Shown: positions 8,423 to 15,016 of the stretch, piece by piece | How positions within the stretch are numbered: position 1 is the stretch's first letter | Layout of the letters: each line of letters begins with the position of its first letter | NCBI RefSeq assembly: GCF_001439695.1 | Contig: NZ_JYLL01000016.1 | Location: 1 to 64,000 of the forward strand | DNA length: 64,000 nt | Direction: 5' to 3' | From: Pseudomonas veronii | GTDB taxonomy: Bacteria; Pseudomonadota; Gammaproteobacteria; Pseudomonadales; Pseudomonadaceae | Notes under the pieces: model-generated | Databases searched by the model: none | Told to the model about the DNA's origin: nothing | Seen by the model: the letters and a program-made list of their open reading frames with translations, nothing else | Made by a program: the position numbers and the translations under genes

Positions 8423-8674
8423 TTAATGCATCAGCTTCATTGCAGCAATCATTACACCGACAGCTGCAGACAACATGACGCCCATGCGAATGGTGAGCTT
8501 GACTTCAAGCTGTGAAATCTCAGATTTGAACTCTGCAGCAAGAGCAGTTAAATCTGCCTTGGTAGCCAAACGTGAAAGCATGTCGGTCTCCAAAGCTTCA
8601 ATAACAGCATTTGCCTTCTGTTCCGGGACGTTAATCGAAATCAACGCCTGGTAGAGAGCCAGTTCAGTTTTCAT
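8423..8674 (-). CDS. Small coiled-coil protein with C-terminal membrane anchor
   Basis: An 83-residue protein. Residues about 28-62 form an amphipathic, probably coiled-coil helix (LATKADLTALAAEFKSEISQ, then LEVKL), and about 64-82 form a membrane segment (MGVMLSAAVGVMIAAMKLM). This is the plan of the DUF1640/CCDC90-like small proteins. The cytoplasmic helix may oligomerise. ATG at 8674 follows GGAGGTCTG directly. Its leader contains pairing parts like those of leaders A to E and is preceded by structured element 1. Confidence 0.65.
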   Translation of the reverse strand: MKTELALYQALISINVPEQKANAVIEALETDMLSRLATKADLTALAAEFKSEISQLEVKLTIRMGVMLSAAVGVMIAAMKLMH

Positions 8675-8719
8675 CAGACCTCCAAAAGTGAGAGGCCTGC
8701 CCTGACGGGGTAGGCCCGT
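8675..8719 (-). promoter_or_regulatory. Structured leader D: hairpin plus anti-Shine-Dalgarno segment
   Basis: Minus-strand RNA: hairpin ACGGG-loop-CCCGT (plus 8705-8719), then GGG (plus 8700-8702), then GGCCTC (plus 8692-8697), which pairs with GAGGTC (plus 8677-8682) including one G-U pair and covers the Shine-Dalgarno. Confidence 0.55.
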
Positions 8720-8730
8720 CATGGGTGGGA

Positions 8731-8890
8731 AAGGTGCTTCCATCGACTAAGTCGACTGATCGCGCTACCGGAAGCTATGGCGATCTTGGGAGTGGATCAA
8801 TGCAGAAAACCGCATCGTAGTCTTGCGGATCCAGACTACTTGGGCATGTTGCTGACGACGTCAGCGATACATGTGCAGATCATGGAAATA
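8731..8890. ncRNA. Structured element 1, five predicted hairpins, paralogue of element 2
   Basis: It aligns along its length with 9357-9512. Stems: TCGACT-a-AGTCGA (8743-8755), GATCGC/GCGATC (8758-8785), ATGC/GCAT (8800-8815), GTAGTC/GACTAC (8817-8839) and GCTGACG-a-CGTCAGC (8851-8865). Several differ from element 2 by paired substitutions, which supports an RNA or single-stranded-DNA structure under selection. The strand is unknown. It lies between a minus-strand gene and the next leader, so it could be part of that transcript. It may also be a protein-binding or transfer/replication site. Confidence 0.6.
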
Positions 8891-8978
8891 CGATTGTCGC
8901 TTGTCAAGCCCCTACCGTGAAAACTCTGAGGAAACCTTCCCTTTGGGAAGGCTCCCTACAGAGGCGAAGGACGCAGAC

Positions 8979-9278
8979 TTAGCAAGTTGCTGGCACCAAC
9001 GAGCGTGCAGCTGGCTTCTTACGCGGTTTCCGAGCTGGCTTTTCGACCACTCGAGTGTTAGCCGCGTACCAAAGGTTCAGGTCGACACCTTTACGAGTTA
9101 TTGCCGGTACATGATCCATCTCACGTACGAGACGCTCAGGTACGCAGGGCGGTGGAAGCAACGGAGCTGCTTTGGTATGGATAGCTGTGGGCGCAGCGCT
9201 GGTTTTCTTTACCGCACGCAGAAACTGTCGCGTGATGGTGCCAAGCGCGAAACCGAAGCCATAAGCAAGTTTGGACAT
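8979..9278 (-). CDS. Small basic ICE protein, function unknown
   Basis: A 99-residue basic protein. A hydrophobic N-terminus (MSKLAYGFGFALGTITRQFL) could be a weak signal or membrane segment, followed by a Pro-rich stretch (PLLPPPCVPERL), the motif VDLNLWYAANTR and a Lys/Arg-rich tail. I do not recognise a family. ATG at 9278 has GGAGAATCACC just upstream, inside leader E. A longer frame reaching 9491 would run through leader E and element 2 and is rejected. A hairpin CCTTCCC-ttt-GGGAAGG at 8935-8951 follows and may terminate it. Confidence 0.55.
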   Translation of the reverse strand: MSKLAYGFGFALGTITRQFLRAVKKTSAAPTAIHTKAAPLLPPPCVPERLVREMDHVPAITRKGVDLNLWYAANTRVVEKPARKPRKKPAARSLVPATC

Positions 9279-9340
9279 GGTGATTCTCCTGCAGGTTGAA
9301 TGCGGAGAACCCACTGACCCCGTTGGGGAAGTGATTCCCC
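9279..9340 (-). promoter_or_regulatory. Structured leader E: hairpin plus anti-Shine-Dalgarno segment
   Basis: Minus-strand RNA: perfect hairpin GGGGAA-tcac-TTCCCC (plus 9325-9340). Its CCCC can alternatively pair with the following GGGG (plus 9318-9321). Then TTCTCC (plus 9304-9309) pairs with GGAGAA (plus 9284-9289), the Shine-Dalgarno of the 8979-9278 gene. Confidence 0.7.
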
Positions 9341-9356
9341 GCGAGGTGAGTTGCAT

Positions 9357-9512
9357 AAGGTGCTTCCATCGACGATTGTCGACCGACCGCGCTACCAGAA
9401 GCTCAGCGGTCTTGGGCGGATCTGACACGAACATCGTGTCGCAGTCTTCAAGATCCTGACTGCCTGGGCATGATGCTGACGACGTCAGCAAAGCACGTCC
9501 ATATCATCGAAG
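9357..9512. ncRNA. Structured element 2, five predicted hairpins, paralogue of element 1
   Basis: Stems: TCGAC-gatt-GTCGA (9369-9382), GACCGC/GCGGTC (9385-9411), GACACG-aacat-CGTGTC (9424-9440), GCAGTC/GACTGC (9441-9463) and GCTGACG-a-CGTCAGC (9475-9489). The second and fourth stems carry compensatory changes relative to element 1 (a T-A pair there, a C-G pair here). The third stem has a different sequence but still pairs. The same order and spacing of stems in both copies supports conserved structure. Confidence 0.6.
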
Positions 9513-9823
9513 GGGGGATGGTGATGTGTCAAGCGGAGAGGGATATTTCGCGGAGGGCAAAGAAGGTTCAGGTCGACAGGAGAAGCTACCGAGAGTAGCT
9601 GGGTCAACAGTCACTCTCGGATGTAGTAAGTAGCGTCTTTCAGAAAAAAATACCACCTGTGCGGGATGAAGGCGTTGTTGATCCCTGGGCTGTGATCTGA
9701 ACGTCTTACTTCCAACACCTGGCCGATTATCGTGGCTGAGGCCAGCTAGCATAAGGCACGCATCCGCGCACAAAGGGAGCCCTGCGTTTCGCCGGCGGGC
9801 CACCGGCAAGGAAAAGCAGCTAC

Positions 9824-9871
9824 CAATAGGTAGCCTGATCATCCTTTGCAAGATGATCAGGCTACCTATTG
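9824..9871. repeat. Perfect 20-bp inverted repeat with 8-base loop
   Basis: CAATAGGTAGCCTGATCATC (9824-9843) is the exact reverse complement of 9852-9871, with loop CTTTGCAA. This is longer than a normal terminator stem and lacks an adjoining T-run on either side. Candidates are an oriT hairpin, a small-RNA hairpin or a bidirectional transcription barrier. Confidence 0.8.
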
Positions 9872-9890
9872 TGTGAGCTTTAAAAAGTGT

Positions 9891-9913
9891 GGGCCACAAC
9901 ACCAGTGTGGCCC
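9891..9913 (-). terminator. Hairpin downstream of the pilus operon
   Basis: GGGCCACA-acaccag-TGTGGCCC, followed on the minus strand by ACACTTTTT. It could end the pilL-pilM transcript about 300 bp after pilM. Confidence 0.5.
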
Positions 9914-10209
9914 TTAGACTACGGTGCTTCGAACCTCAACAGAGCCCTATGTGCCTTTGAACTCGCAATTCACGAGTTAGACGGCTGCGTGTCTGGCTTG
10001 AACAGGGAGACACAGGGAGAGCTCTGAACCAGGTCCGCACGCCCTTCCCGGAGCTATGCGTGCTTTGGGGTTGGTGATGAGGCAAGCCGCATCACCGGGC
10101 GCTACTGATGACCGCCAGTAGCCAACGGGGTGGAAACGTTGTTGTGATCATTATGTTGATAGGCCGGAGCTTATGCAACCCGGCGCCTTTCAAAGTCGGT
10201 CGACTCAGA

Positions 10210-10650
10210 CTAATTGACTGCGACGACCGCACCTTCGGGAACAGGGGACGGAATTGCTATACCGGTCGCCCCAGTTATCTGTGAAATCAGCATTCCTGAA
10301 CGCTTTAAACCAACGGTAGTTGTCTTTGTCAGGTCTACCAGCACAGAAGGCAAGCCTGACGGTGCAACCCCATCAAAATAAGTATAGGCCGTTCCTGATG
10401 AGATGTAAGAACCTACGCCCACAGGTTTCACAAACCACCCAGGTAGGTTGAGCGCAGAATCGCTCGGTACTCCGCTGAAGCCCGGGTTGGCCTGGGCATA
10501 TTCGGTAGCGGCAGATCGGTACACCAGAAAGCCGCGACCCAGTGAGTCGAGGGTAGCGTAGTCGGATGTACGTTGGTCCTGATGTTGGTTCTCCATGAAA
10601 ATGCTGGAGGCAATGAGCACAATCATCAAAACGAGCCATTGCATTGTCAT
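10210..10650 (-). CDS. pilM: Conjugative pilus protein PilM
   Basis: A 146-residue protein with an N-terminal membrane segment (MQWLVLMIVLIASSIFMENQ) and a soluble domain with GFLVYRSAATEYAQANPGFS. This is the plan of R64/PAPI-1-type PilM proteins, which are distinct from the actin-like PilM of type IVa pili. The ATG at 10650 has GGAG 8 bases upstream. It is last in the pil cluster, as in PAPI-1 (pilL-N-O-P-Q-R-S-T-V-M). Its exact role in pilus assembly is not established to my knowledge. Confidence 0.75.
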   Translation of the reverse strand: MTMQWLVLMIVLIASSIFMENQHQDQRTSDYATLDSLGRGFLVYRSAATEYAQANPGFSGVPSDSALNLPGWFVKPVGVGSYISSGTAYTYFDGVAPSGLPSVLVDLTKTTTVGLKRSGMLISQITGATGIAIPSPVPEGAVVAVN

Positions 10651-10707
10651 GATATGAGCTCCATCCACAAAATGGTGGTTGTTACCACCTACGCGTCAAT
10701 AACAAAA

Positions 10708-11040
10708 CTATTTCGTGAGGATAATCAATGTTAAGCAAATTCCTACTAGGCCAAGCGCAATGACAGTCCACTTTGCGGCTCGCTTGATGCTCATTGGTTT
10801 GCGTTGTGGATTGATTAATTCCATAGTGGCGATCTTTTTTACTAAATAACGACCAGAGGCCGTTGGTTGTAACTTGTAAGTGAACTCGCCGACCTCGAAT
10901 GCCTCTTTTTCTTCTAGTGCGCGACGCCATAGCACAGTTGAGCATATCCTGCTTCGGGTGCTTAGCCAGGTCTGTAATTCTCCAGCACTATACTCAACGT
11001 TATTCTCAAGCGTCTGCACTGCAATAATCCCCATAAACAT
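10708..11040 (-). CDS. Tail-anchored small membrane protein between pilV and pilM
   Basis: A 110-residue protein with a soluble N-terminal domain (EYSAGELQTWLSTRSRICST) and one C-terminal membrane helix (WTVIALGLVGICLTLIIL) ending in TK. It is not recognised and not part of the usual pil gene set. The sequence is visibly more AT-rich than the flanking pil genes, suggesting separate acquisition. The start is uncertain: ATG at 11040 has no clear Shine-Dalgarno, and a GTG shortly after (QTLENN) has GGGG upstream. Possible roles such as surface exclusion are only speculation from position. Confidence 0.5.
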   Translation of the reverse strand: MFMGIIAVQTLENNVEYSAGELQTWLSTRSRICSTVLWRRALEEKEAFEVGEFTYKLQPTASGRYLVKKIATMELINPQRKPMSIKRAAKWTVIALGLVGICLTLIILTK

Positions 11041-11077
11041 ACTATAAAACGTTTTTGAAATTTTATAAATGGATGCT

Positions 11078-12394
11078 TTATTTGAAGCAGCTCCAATAGA
11101 AAAGACCTGGCCAGGAAAGTCGAGATGTGGAGAGAAACCATCCACTTGCATTTCTGAAGATGTACCCAGTCTCACTATCCCCGATGCCAAAAGCGCCAGT
11201 TAAAGAGCATGACTTCCATGTAGTGTCGCCAAGGGAGCAGGTCACACTTCCTCTGGCAGGCGCCTGGCAGGTGCCCTGGATCAGCTGGAATTCCCACCCA
11301 CCTGGTCTTTTCCATAAGCCTTGTTCGCAGGACAACGTTATTCCCGCGGCGCTTTTTGCAAGAAGGGTTCGGTCACTGCACTGTTGCCCCTCGGTAGCTA
11401 TGCCTCCCAGGGACAAATATTCATTTGTCTGAATGCGATCATAGGCCGTTATCTTGCCCGTCGAGGTTATCTTTCCACCCCATAGTTCACCTCCGGTTGA
11501 AAAGTTTTTGTCGTTATAAACTTGGACCCAGTTGGGGCTATTTTGATAAATCCCGCCTCCCCATTTTTCGCTGTACCAGCCTGTGTCACCACGTGTTCTG
11601 AACCAACCACCTGTGCTGGTATCACCGGTAATGGTTGCAGTAGCGGCATTAACATTGGCTGTGGCGATAACGTTTCGAGCTGTAATGTCGGCGTTAGCTG
11701 TTATGTTGCCTGACGCTGTGATACTTCCTGCGTTGTTAATATTGTGGTTGCCCATCGTGATATCAGTATTCATCGTGTTGAATTCTGGATGATTGGGCAC
11801 TGCGTTTCGATATAGATAGTCATTAGCCAACGCTCCATCCATAAGAAAAAGTGCGCTAGCTGTATGTCCTGGGCCAGGAGCTATAGCATAGTTACTTAGT
11901 GCTACCTGCCATCCACCCCGCACGCCCTGGACGATGTTCGGATTGGCAGAAGAGATGAACCCACCAGGTCCTCCGAGATTTTCAGCGATGGTTCGAATAC
12001 CCATTTCAGGAATCGTCTGCCCACCTGTAGTAACCACAATCACTTCCAGTTGATTGGCGTTGGGTTTCCGGGCGAGGCCGACAATGGTCTGCCCAAAGGC
12101 GTTAGTGGGGCTATAACCTGCAGGAAGGTAGTTGGTGTTGACGAGCATCGGAACGGTTATTTGCACCGGTACGGTTGCTGCCGCGTTGGCCAGCACCACG
12201 CTGTAGTTATCCTTCAGATATTTGGCCAATGCCTCTGAAATGGTTCTCTGTTGATCAGCCGCAATTCGATAGTCCTGAGAATCCATCTGCTTGATTTGCC
12301 ATGCGATCGCCAAAGTGACGACAACGGAGAAAACGGCCAATCCGATCGCCATGTCCAAGCTCAAGAACCCCCGCTGCTTGATCCTACTGGTCAT
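11078..12394 (-). CDS. pilV: Conjugative pilus tip adhesin PilV
   Basis: Minor pilin of 438 residues. It has a type IV leader with cleavage expected in KQRG/FLSLD, followed by a hydrophobic helix. A central region resembles phage tail-fibre or shufflon-type proteins (repeated ITASGNITANADITARN, then WGGGIYQNSPNWVQVYNDK), and a Cys/Trp-rich C-terminus (CSLGDTTWKSCSL) is typical of receptor-binding tips. PilV in R64 and PAPI-1 selects recipient cells. ATG at 12394 has AAGGAG upstream and overlaps the pilT stop by 11 bases. No recombinase or inverted segments indicating an active shufflon are seen. Confidence 0.85.
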   Translation of the reverse strand: MTSRIKQRGFLSLDMAIGLAVFSVVVTLAIAWQIKQMDSQDYRIAADQQRTISEALAKYLKDNYSVVLANAAATVPVQITVPMLVNTNYLPAGYSPTNAFGQTIVGLARKPNANQLEVIVVTTGGQTIPEMGIRTIAENLGGPGGFISSANPNIVQGVRGGWQVALSNYAIAPGPGHTASALFLMDGALANDYLYRNAVPNHPEFNTMNTDITMGNHNINNAGSITASGNITANADITARNVIATANVNAATATITGDTSTGGWFRTRGDTGWYSEKWGGGIYQNSPNWVQVYNDKNFSTGGELWGGKITSTGKITAYDRIQTNEYLSLGGIATEGQQCSDRTLLAKSAAGITLSCEQGLWKRPGGWEFQLIQGTCQAPARGSVTCSLGDTTWKSCSLTGAFGIGDSETGYIFRNASGWFLSTSRLSWPGLFYWSCFK

Positions 12395-13325
12395 TCCAGA
12401 GACTCCTTGATGATTGGTGAGCGATGTCGTGATCGAGCATCGTGATCTTTCCTGCATGGACTTTCTCTCGGATGCCCGGTCCGTCATCGCCTGTGAAAAG
12501 CAGGCTCTGCAGGGTTAATCGACGACTTCCTTCGTTGCCACTTGATAAGGACTGGTGAAGAACAGCCACCAACCCCTTGGAGAGCAGCTCTCGGGCGTTA
12601 TTGAGTAACGGCTGAGCCAGGGCTGATATACGTTCAATGCCTTGAGTAACGCTGCCGGCATGACCTGTGCTGATAATGAGATGGCCATTGATCGAGGCTT
12701 GAATTACTTGTGCTGCTGTCGAGCTGTCGCGAATTTCTCCCACGAACAGGAAATCGGCTCTTGTGCGCAGCGCTAGGATCAAAGCTTCCTCGTATCCCCC
12801 CATCCGGCGAGAGACCGGAACTTGAATGCAGCGCCCACTCCCATGCCTGCCATTCAAAAATGGTTCTGGAGGATCCTCTACAGCCACACAAATGCCTCCC
12901 CAGGCCTCGAGACGTGCTTTCACCAGTGATGCAGCACTTGAGGTTTTCCCTGTGCCCATTTCCCCACAAATAAATATCAGGCCGCGTACCGTGTCGCTCA
13001 TCAGCGCGTCCTGCAGATAGTCGGGCAGACCCAGCATGTCCAATGGACGGATCTGGACTGAGGATTTGCTTACGACAAACACAGGCTTGCCATTCAAATC
13101 CAGCAACTGGGTTACACGAAGGACGACGCCATCTTCAATTAGGGCGAACTCTGGATCCTGGGTTGCCTTGTGCTTTTCCTCGCACTGCGCCCGTAAGCGC
13201 TCAAGGTCTGCCCGCCATTCGGCGGGCGCTTCAACCCTTCGTGCCTGCCCAGGGAGACCTTTGGCGTCGGCAAATCCATCGCCGAGGTACAGGTCGACGA
13301 ATTCAGCATCAGAGATCACGCTCAC
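12384..13325 (-). CDS. pilT: Pilus ATPase PilT (conjugative type IV pilus)
   Basis: A 313-residue secretion-type ATPase with Walker A GEMGTGKT at about 121-128, a Walker-B-like region with RTRADFLFVGEIRDSSTAAQ and the conserved His of STGHAGSVTQ. It corresponds to PilT2 of PAPI-1, a proposed retraction motor. GTG at 13325 is preferred because AAGGA lies 5 bases upstream and pilS ends at 13336. A second GTG at 13319 is possible. It is shorter than PilT of type IVa pili (about 344), as expected for this branch. Confidence 0.8.
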   Translation of the reverse strand: MSVISDAEFVDLYLGDGFADAKGLPGQARRVEAPAEWRADLERLRAQCEEKHKATQDPEFALIEDGVVLRVTQLLDLNGKPVFVVSKSSVQIRPLDMLGLPDYLQDALMSDTVRGLIFICGEMGTGKTSSAASLVKARLEAWGGICVAVEDPPEPFLNGRHGSGRCIQVPVSRRMGGYEEALILALRTRADFLFVGEIRDSSTAAQVIQASINGHLIISTGHAGSVTQGIERISALAQPLLNNARELLSKGLVAVLHQSLSSGNEGSRRLTLQSLLFTGDDGPGIREKVHAGKITMLDHDIAHQSSRSLWNDQ

Positions 13326-13335
13326 ACTGAGTTCC

Positions 13336-13851
13336 TTAGTACGAAGTCCAAGCGATGGTATTGGCGTCCGAGGAGCAGCTGGTCGCAGCTGCCACCGCAG
13401 TGATTTCGCCGGCAATTGCAGTGCCGCCATTGATCGCCGTCGTTGTCTGTTTGTCCTTGGCCATGTTCGAGGCAAGGGTGATGCAGGCATTTTTCGGAAG
13501 GTTGGATTCTGTGATGGTGAAGGTCATGCCGTTGCTCATTACGGTCACTGCGCCGTTCCAGCGGTTGGACAGGGCATTACCGTTGATGCTCATGCCGCCA
13601 GTTGCCTCGAGGTTGATCAAAGAAGGCGCCAAGTTGGTGCCTGCCGTGGCGTAGCCCGTGGTGCTTTTCAGTCGTTTGGTATTGCTCAGCAACGTGCCGA
13701 GATTGCTCTGTTCAATGGTGACGTCCGAGCTGCCGAACGTTCTGTAGCCCATGAACACGATGAAACCAAGTGCCACCGCGATCAGCATCAACCAGAACAT
13801 CCCGTCCAGGGAGAGAAATCCGCGTTGGTTGTTTTGAGTGTTTGTTGGCAT
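13336..13851 (-). CDS. pilS: Major conjugative pilin PilS
   Basis: Type IVb prepilin of 171 residues. A short leader ends QRG, then FLSLDGMFWLMLIAVALGFI begins the hydrophobic alpha helix. Position +5 of the mature protein is Asp rather than the usual Glu. Two Cys (in NACITLAS and TSCSSD) could form the C-terminal disulfide loop. It needs a prepilin peptidase. None is seen in the ICE cluster, so the chromosomal PilD (52724-53590) is the likely enzyme, as described for PAPI-1. It has the same QRGFLSLD cleavage region as PilV. Confidence 0.85.
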   Translation of the reverse strand: MPTNTQNNQRGFLSLDGMFWLMLIAVALGFIVFMGYRTFGSSDVTIEQSNLGTLLSNTKRLKSTTGYATAGTNLAPSLINLEATGGMSINGNALSNRWNGAVTVMSNGMTFTITESNLPKNACITLASNMAKDKQTTTAINGGTAIAGEITAVAAATSCSSDANTIAWTSY

Positions 13852-13876
13852 TTCCAGTACCTCATTTAGGTTTGAT

Positions 13877-15016
13877 TTAAAGCGTTGCAGTCACATTGCC
13901 GGCCAACTGGAAGATCCCGACCACTACCAGAATCATCATGACCCCCATGGCCATGGAGGACATGCCGATAAGAGATTTGGCGATGGCTTCGACGCGCTGA
14001 AGCGTTTGCTCCAGCCACCGGTTGGAAAACCGTTCCATCGACTCAGCGAAGCCTTTGCGGGTGGCGAGCACTTCCAGAAAATGCATCGCCATGGGGTCTG
14101 GGAATTGATGACCCGCAAGCTTCAATGCGGTACCGAAGTTTTTGCCGGCGCTCACTCCGTAATGAATGGCGCTCAGGCGCTCTTTCAACCATGGAGAGGC
14201 ATTGCGTTGAAGAGAGGTCAGCGCATCTAGTTGGTTGATGCCGGAGCGCAGCATCACAGCCATGTTGAGCAGAAAGATCGATCCGTGGAGCGCCTTGTAG
14301 ACTGACCAAGGCGGGAGCCTCTCTGCTCGGACTCGCAGGACCTGGAGCAGCTTGTTCAACTGCAGCTTCCACGAAGGGCTGGCGGCCGTAATCTGAAGGC
14401 CGCAAAACACGGGTAGAGTGATGATCGATATGAGGATAAAGACGATTACAGCTATCAGCGTCACTAGCCCGTAGTGGGTCACGAAATTCGATAGGGCATA
14501 GAGGAAGGCCGGCACGCCGGTCCACGCCTCGGGGTTGGAGCGTCGTGTCATGGAGGGCACCATCCACACTGCAATCACATACAGCAACGCCGCCATGACG
14601 CTCCACACCATGGAGGGGAAAACGGTGGCGGACGCTACGAGTTTGCTGATCCGCTGACGTACTTCGATGATCCTCACGCAGTCCCGAAATGCCTGCACCA
14701 GGTTGCCGGTGTCTTCCCCGGAAGCGATCAAAGAGTTCTCGTCATAGGGAACCCAGCCTTCGCAGGAAATGCTCAGCGATTTCCCACCTTTTACCGATTG
14801 CGCGATATCCCTGCAGGCAAGGGACACTGGATGGAGCTTCTGCCCGTTATCGCTGAATGCTCTGGCCACCGTGTGCAGTGCGTCTTCAAGCGACACACCA
14901 TCCTCAAGGATGCCCATCAGGCTCTCGTAGAACTGGATTCTTTCGTTTTTGCCAAACTGCTTGGCATAGAAGGTCTCTGCCCAACGATTCAGCATCGCTC
15001 TGACGTCACTCAGCAT
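13877..15016 (-). CDS. pilR: Inner-membrane pilus platform protein PilR (GspF family)
   Basis: A 379-residue GspF/PilC-type platform protein with three membrane regions, around VWSVMAALLYVIAVWMV, LIAVIVFILISIITLPVF and the C-terminal MAMGVMMILVVVGIF. It anchors the assembly ATPase. ATG at 15016 is preferred over one nine codons earlier because CTGGAG lies at the right distance. It then overlaps pilQ by 11 bases, the same overlap seen at pilO/pilP and pilT/pilV. Confidence 0.85.
   Translation of the reverse strand: MLSDVRAMLNRWAETFYAKQFGKNERIQFYESLMGILEDGVSLEDALHTVARAFSDNGQKLHPVSLACRDIAQSVKGGKSLSISCEGWVPYDENSLIASGEDTGNLVQAFRDCVRIIEVRQRISKLVASATVFPSMVWSVMAALLYVIAVWMVPSMTRRSNPEAWTGVPAFLYALSNFVTHYGLVTLIAVIVFILISIITLPVFCGLQITAASPSWKLQLNKLLQVLRVRAERLPPWSVYKALHGSIFLLNMAVMLRSGINQLDALTSLQRNASPWLKERLSAIHYGVSAGKNFGTALKLAGHQFPDPMAMHFLEVLATRKGFAESMERFSNRWLEQTLQRVEAIAKSLIGMSSMAMGVMMILVVVGIFQLAGNVTATL

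Larger units (their letters stand above)
9513..10209. other. 697-bp gene-free, hairpin-rich region
   Basis: No coding frame is credible. Besides the entries at 9824-9871 and 9891-9913 there are stems AGCTAC/GTAGCT (9584-9600), AACTCG/CGAGTT (9960-9978), GGTGATG/CATCACC with an inner GGC/GCC (10073-10096) and GCTACT/AGTAGC (10101-10122). A 16-bp stretch near 9564 repeats one inside the 8979-9278 gene. The density of palindromes suggests a structured RNA or a DNA processing site such as an oriT. Neither is proven. Confidence 0.45.

Noticed and set aside
8731-9512. tRNA-like genes, because GCTGAGCTTCTGGTAGCGC on the minus strand resembles a D-arm
   Set aside because: No acceptor stem, T-arm or anticodon arm can be formed around it. 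The multi-hairpin model fits both copies better.
9504-9902. 132-residue minus-strand frame
   Set aside because: It covers the 20-bp palindrome, has no plausible composition or ribosome site and ends inside structured element 2.
11078-12394. Active shufflon at the pilV 3' end
   Set aside because: No inverted 19-bp recombination sites, alternative C-terminal cassettes or Rci-type recombinase were seen in the flanks.
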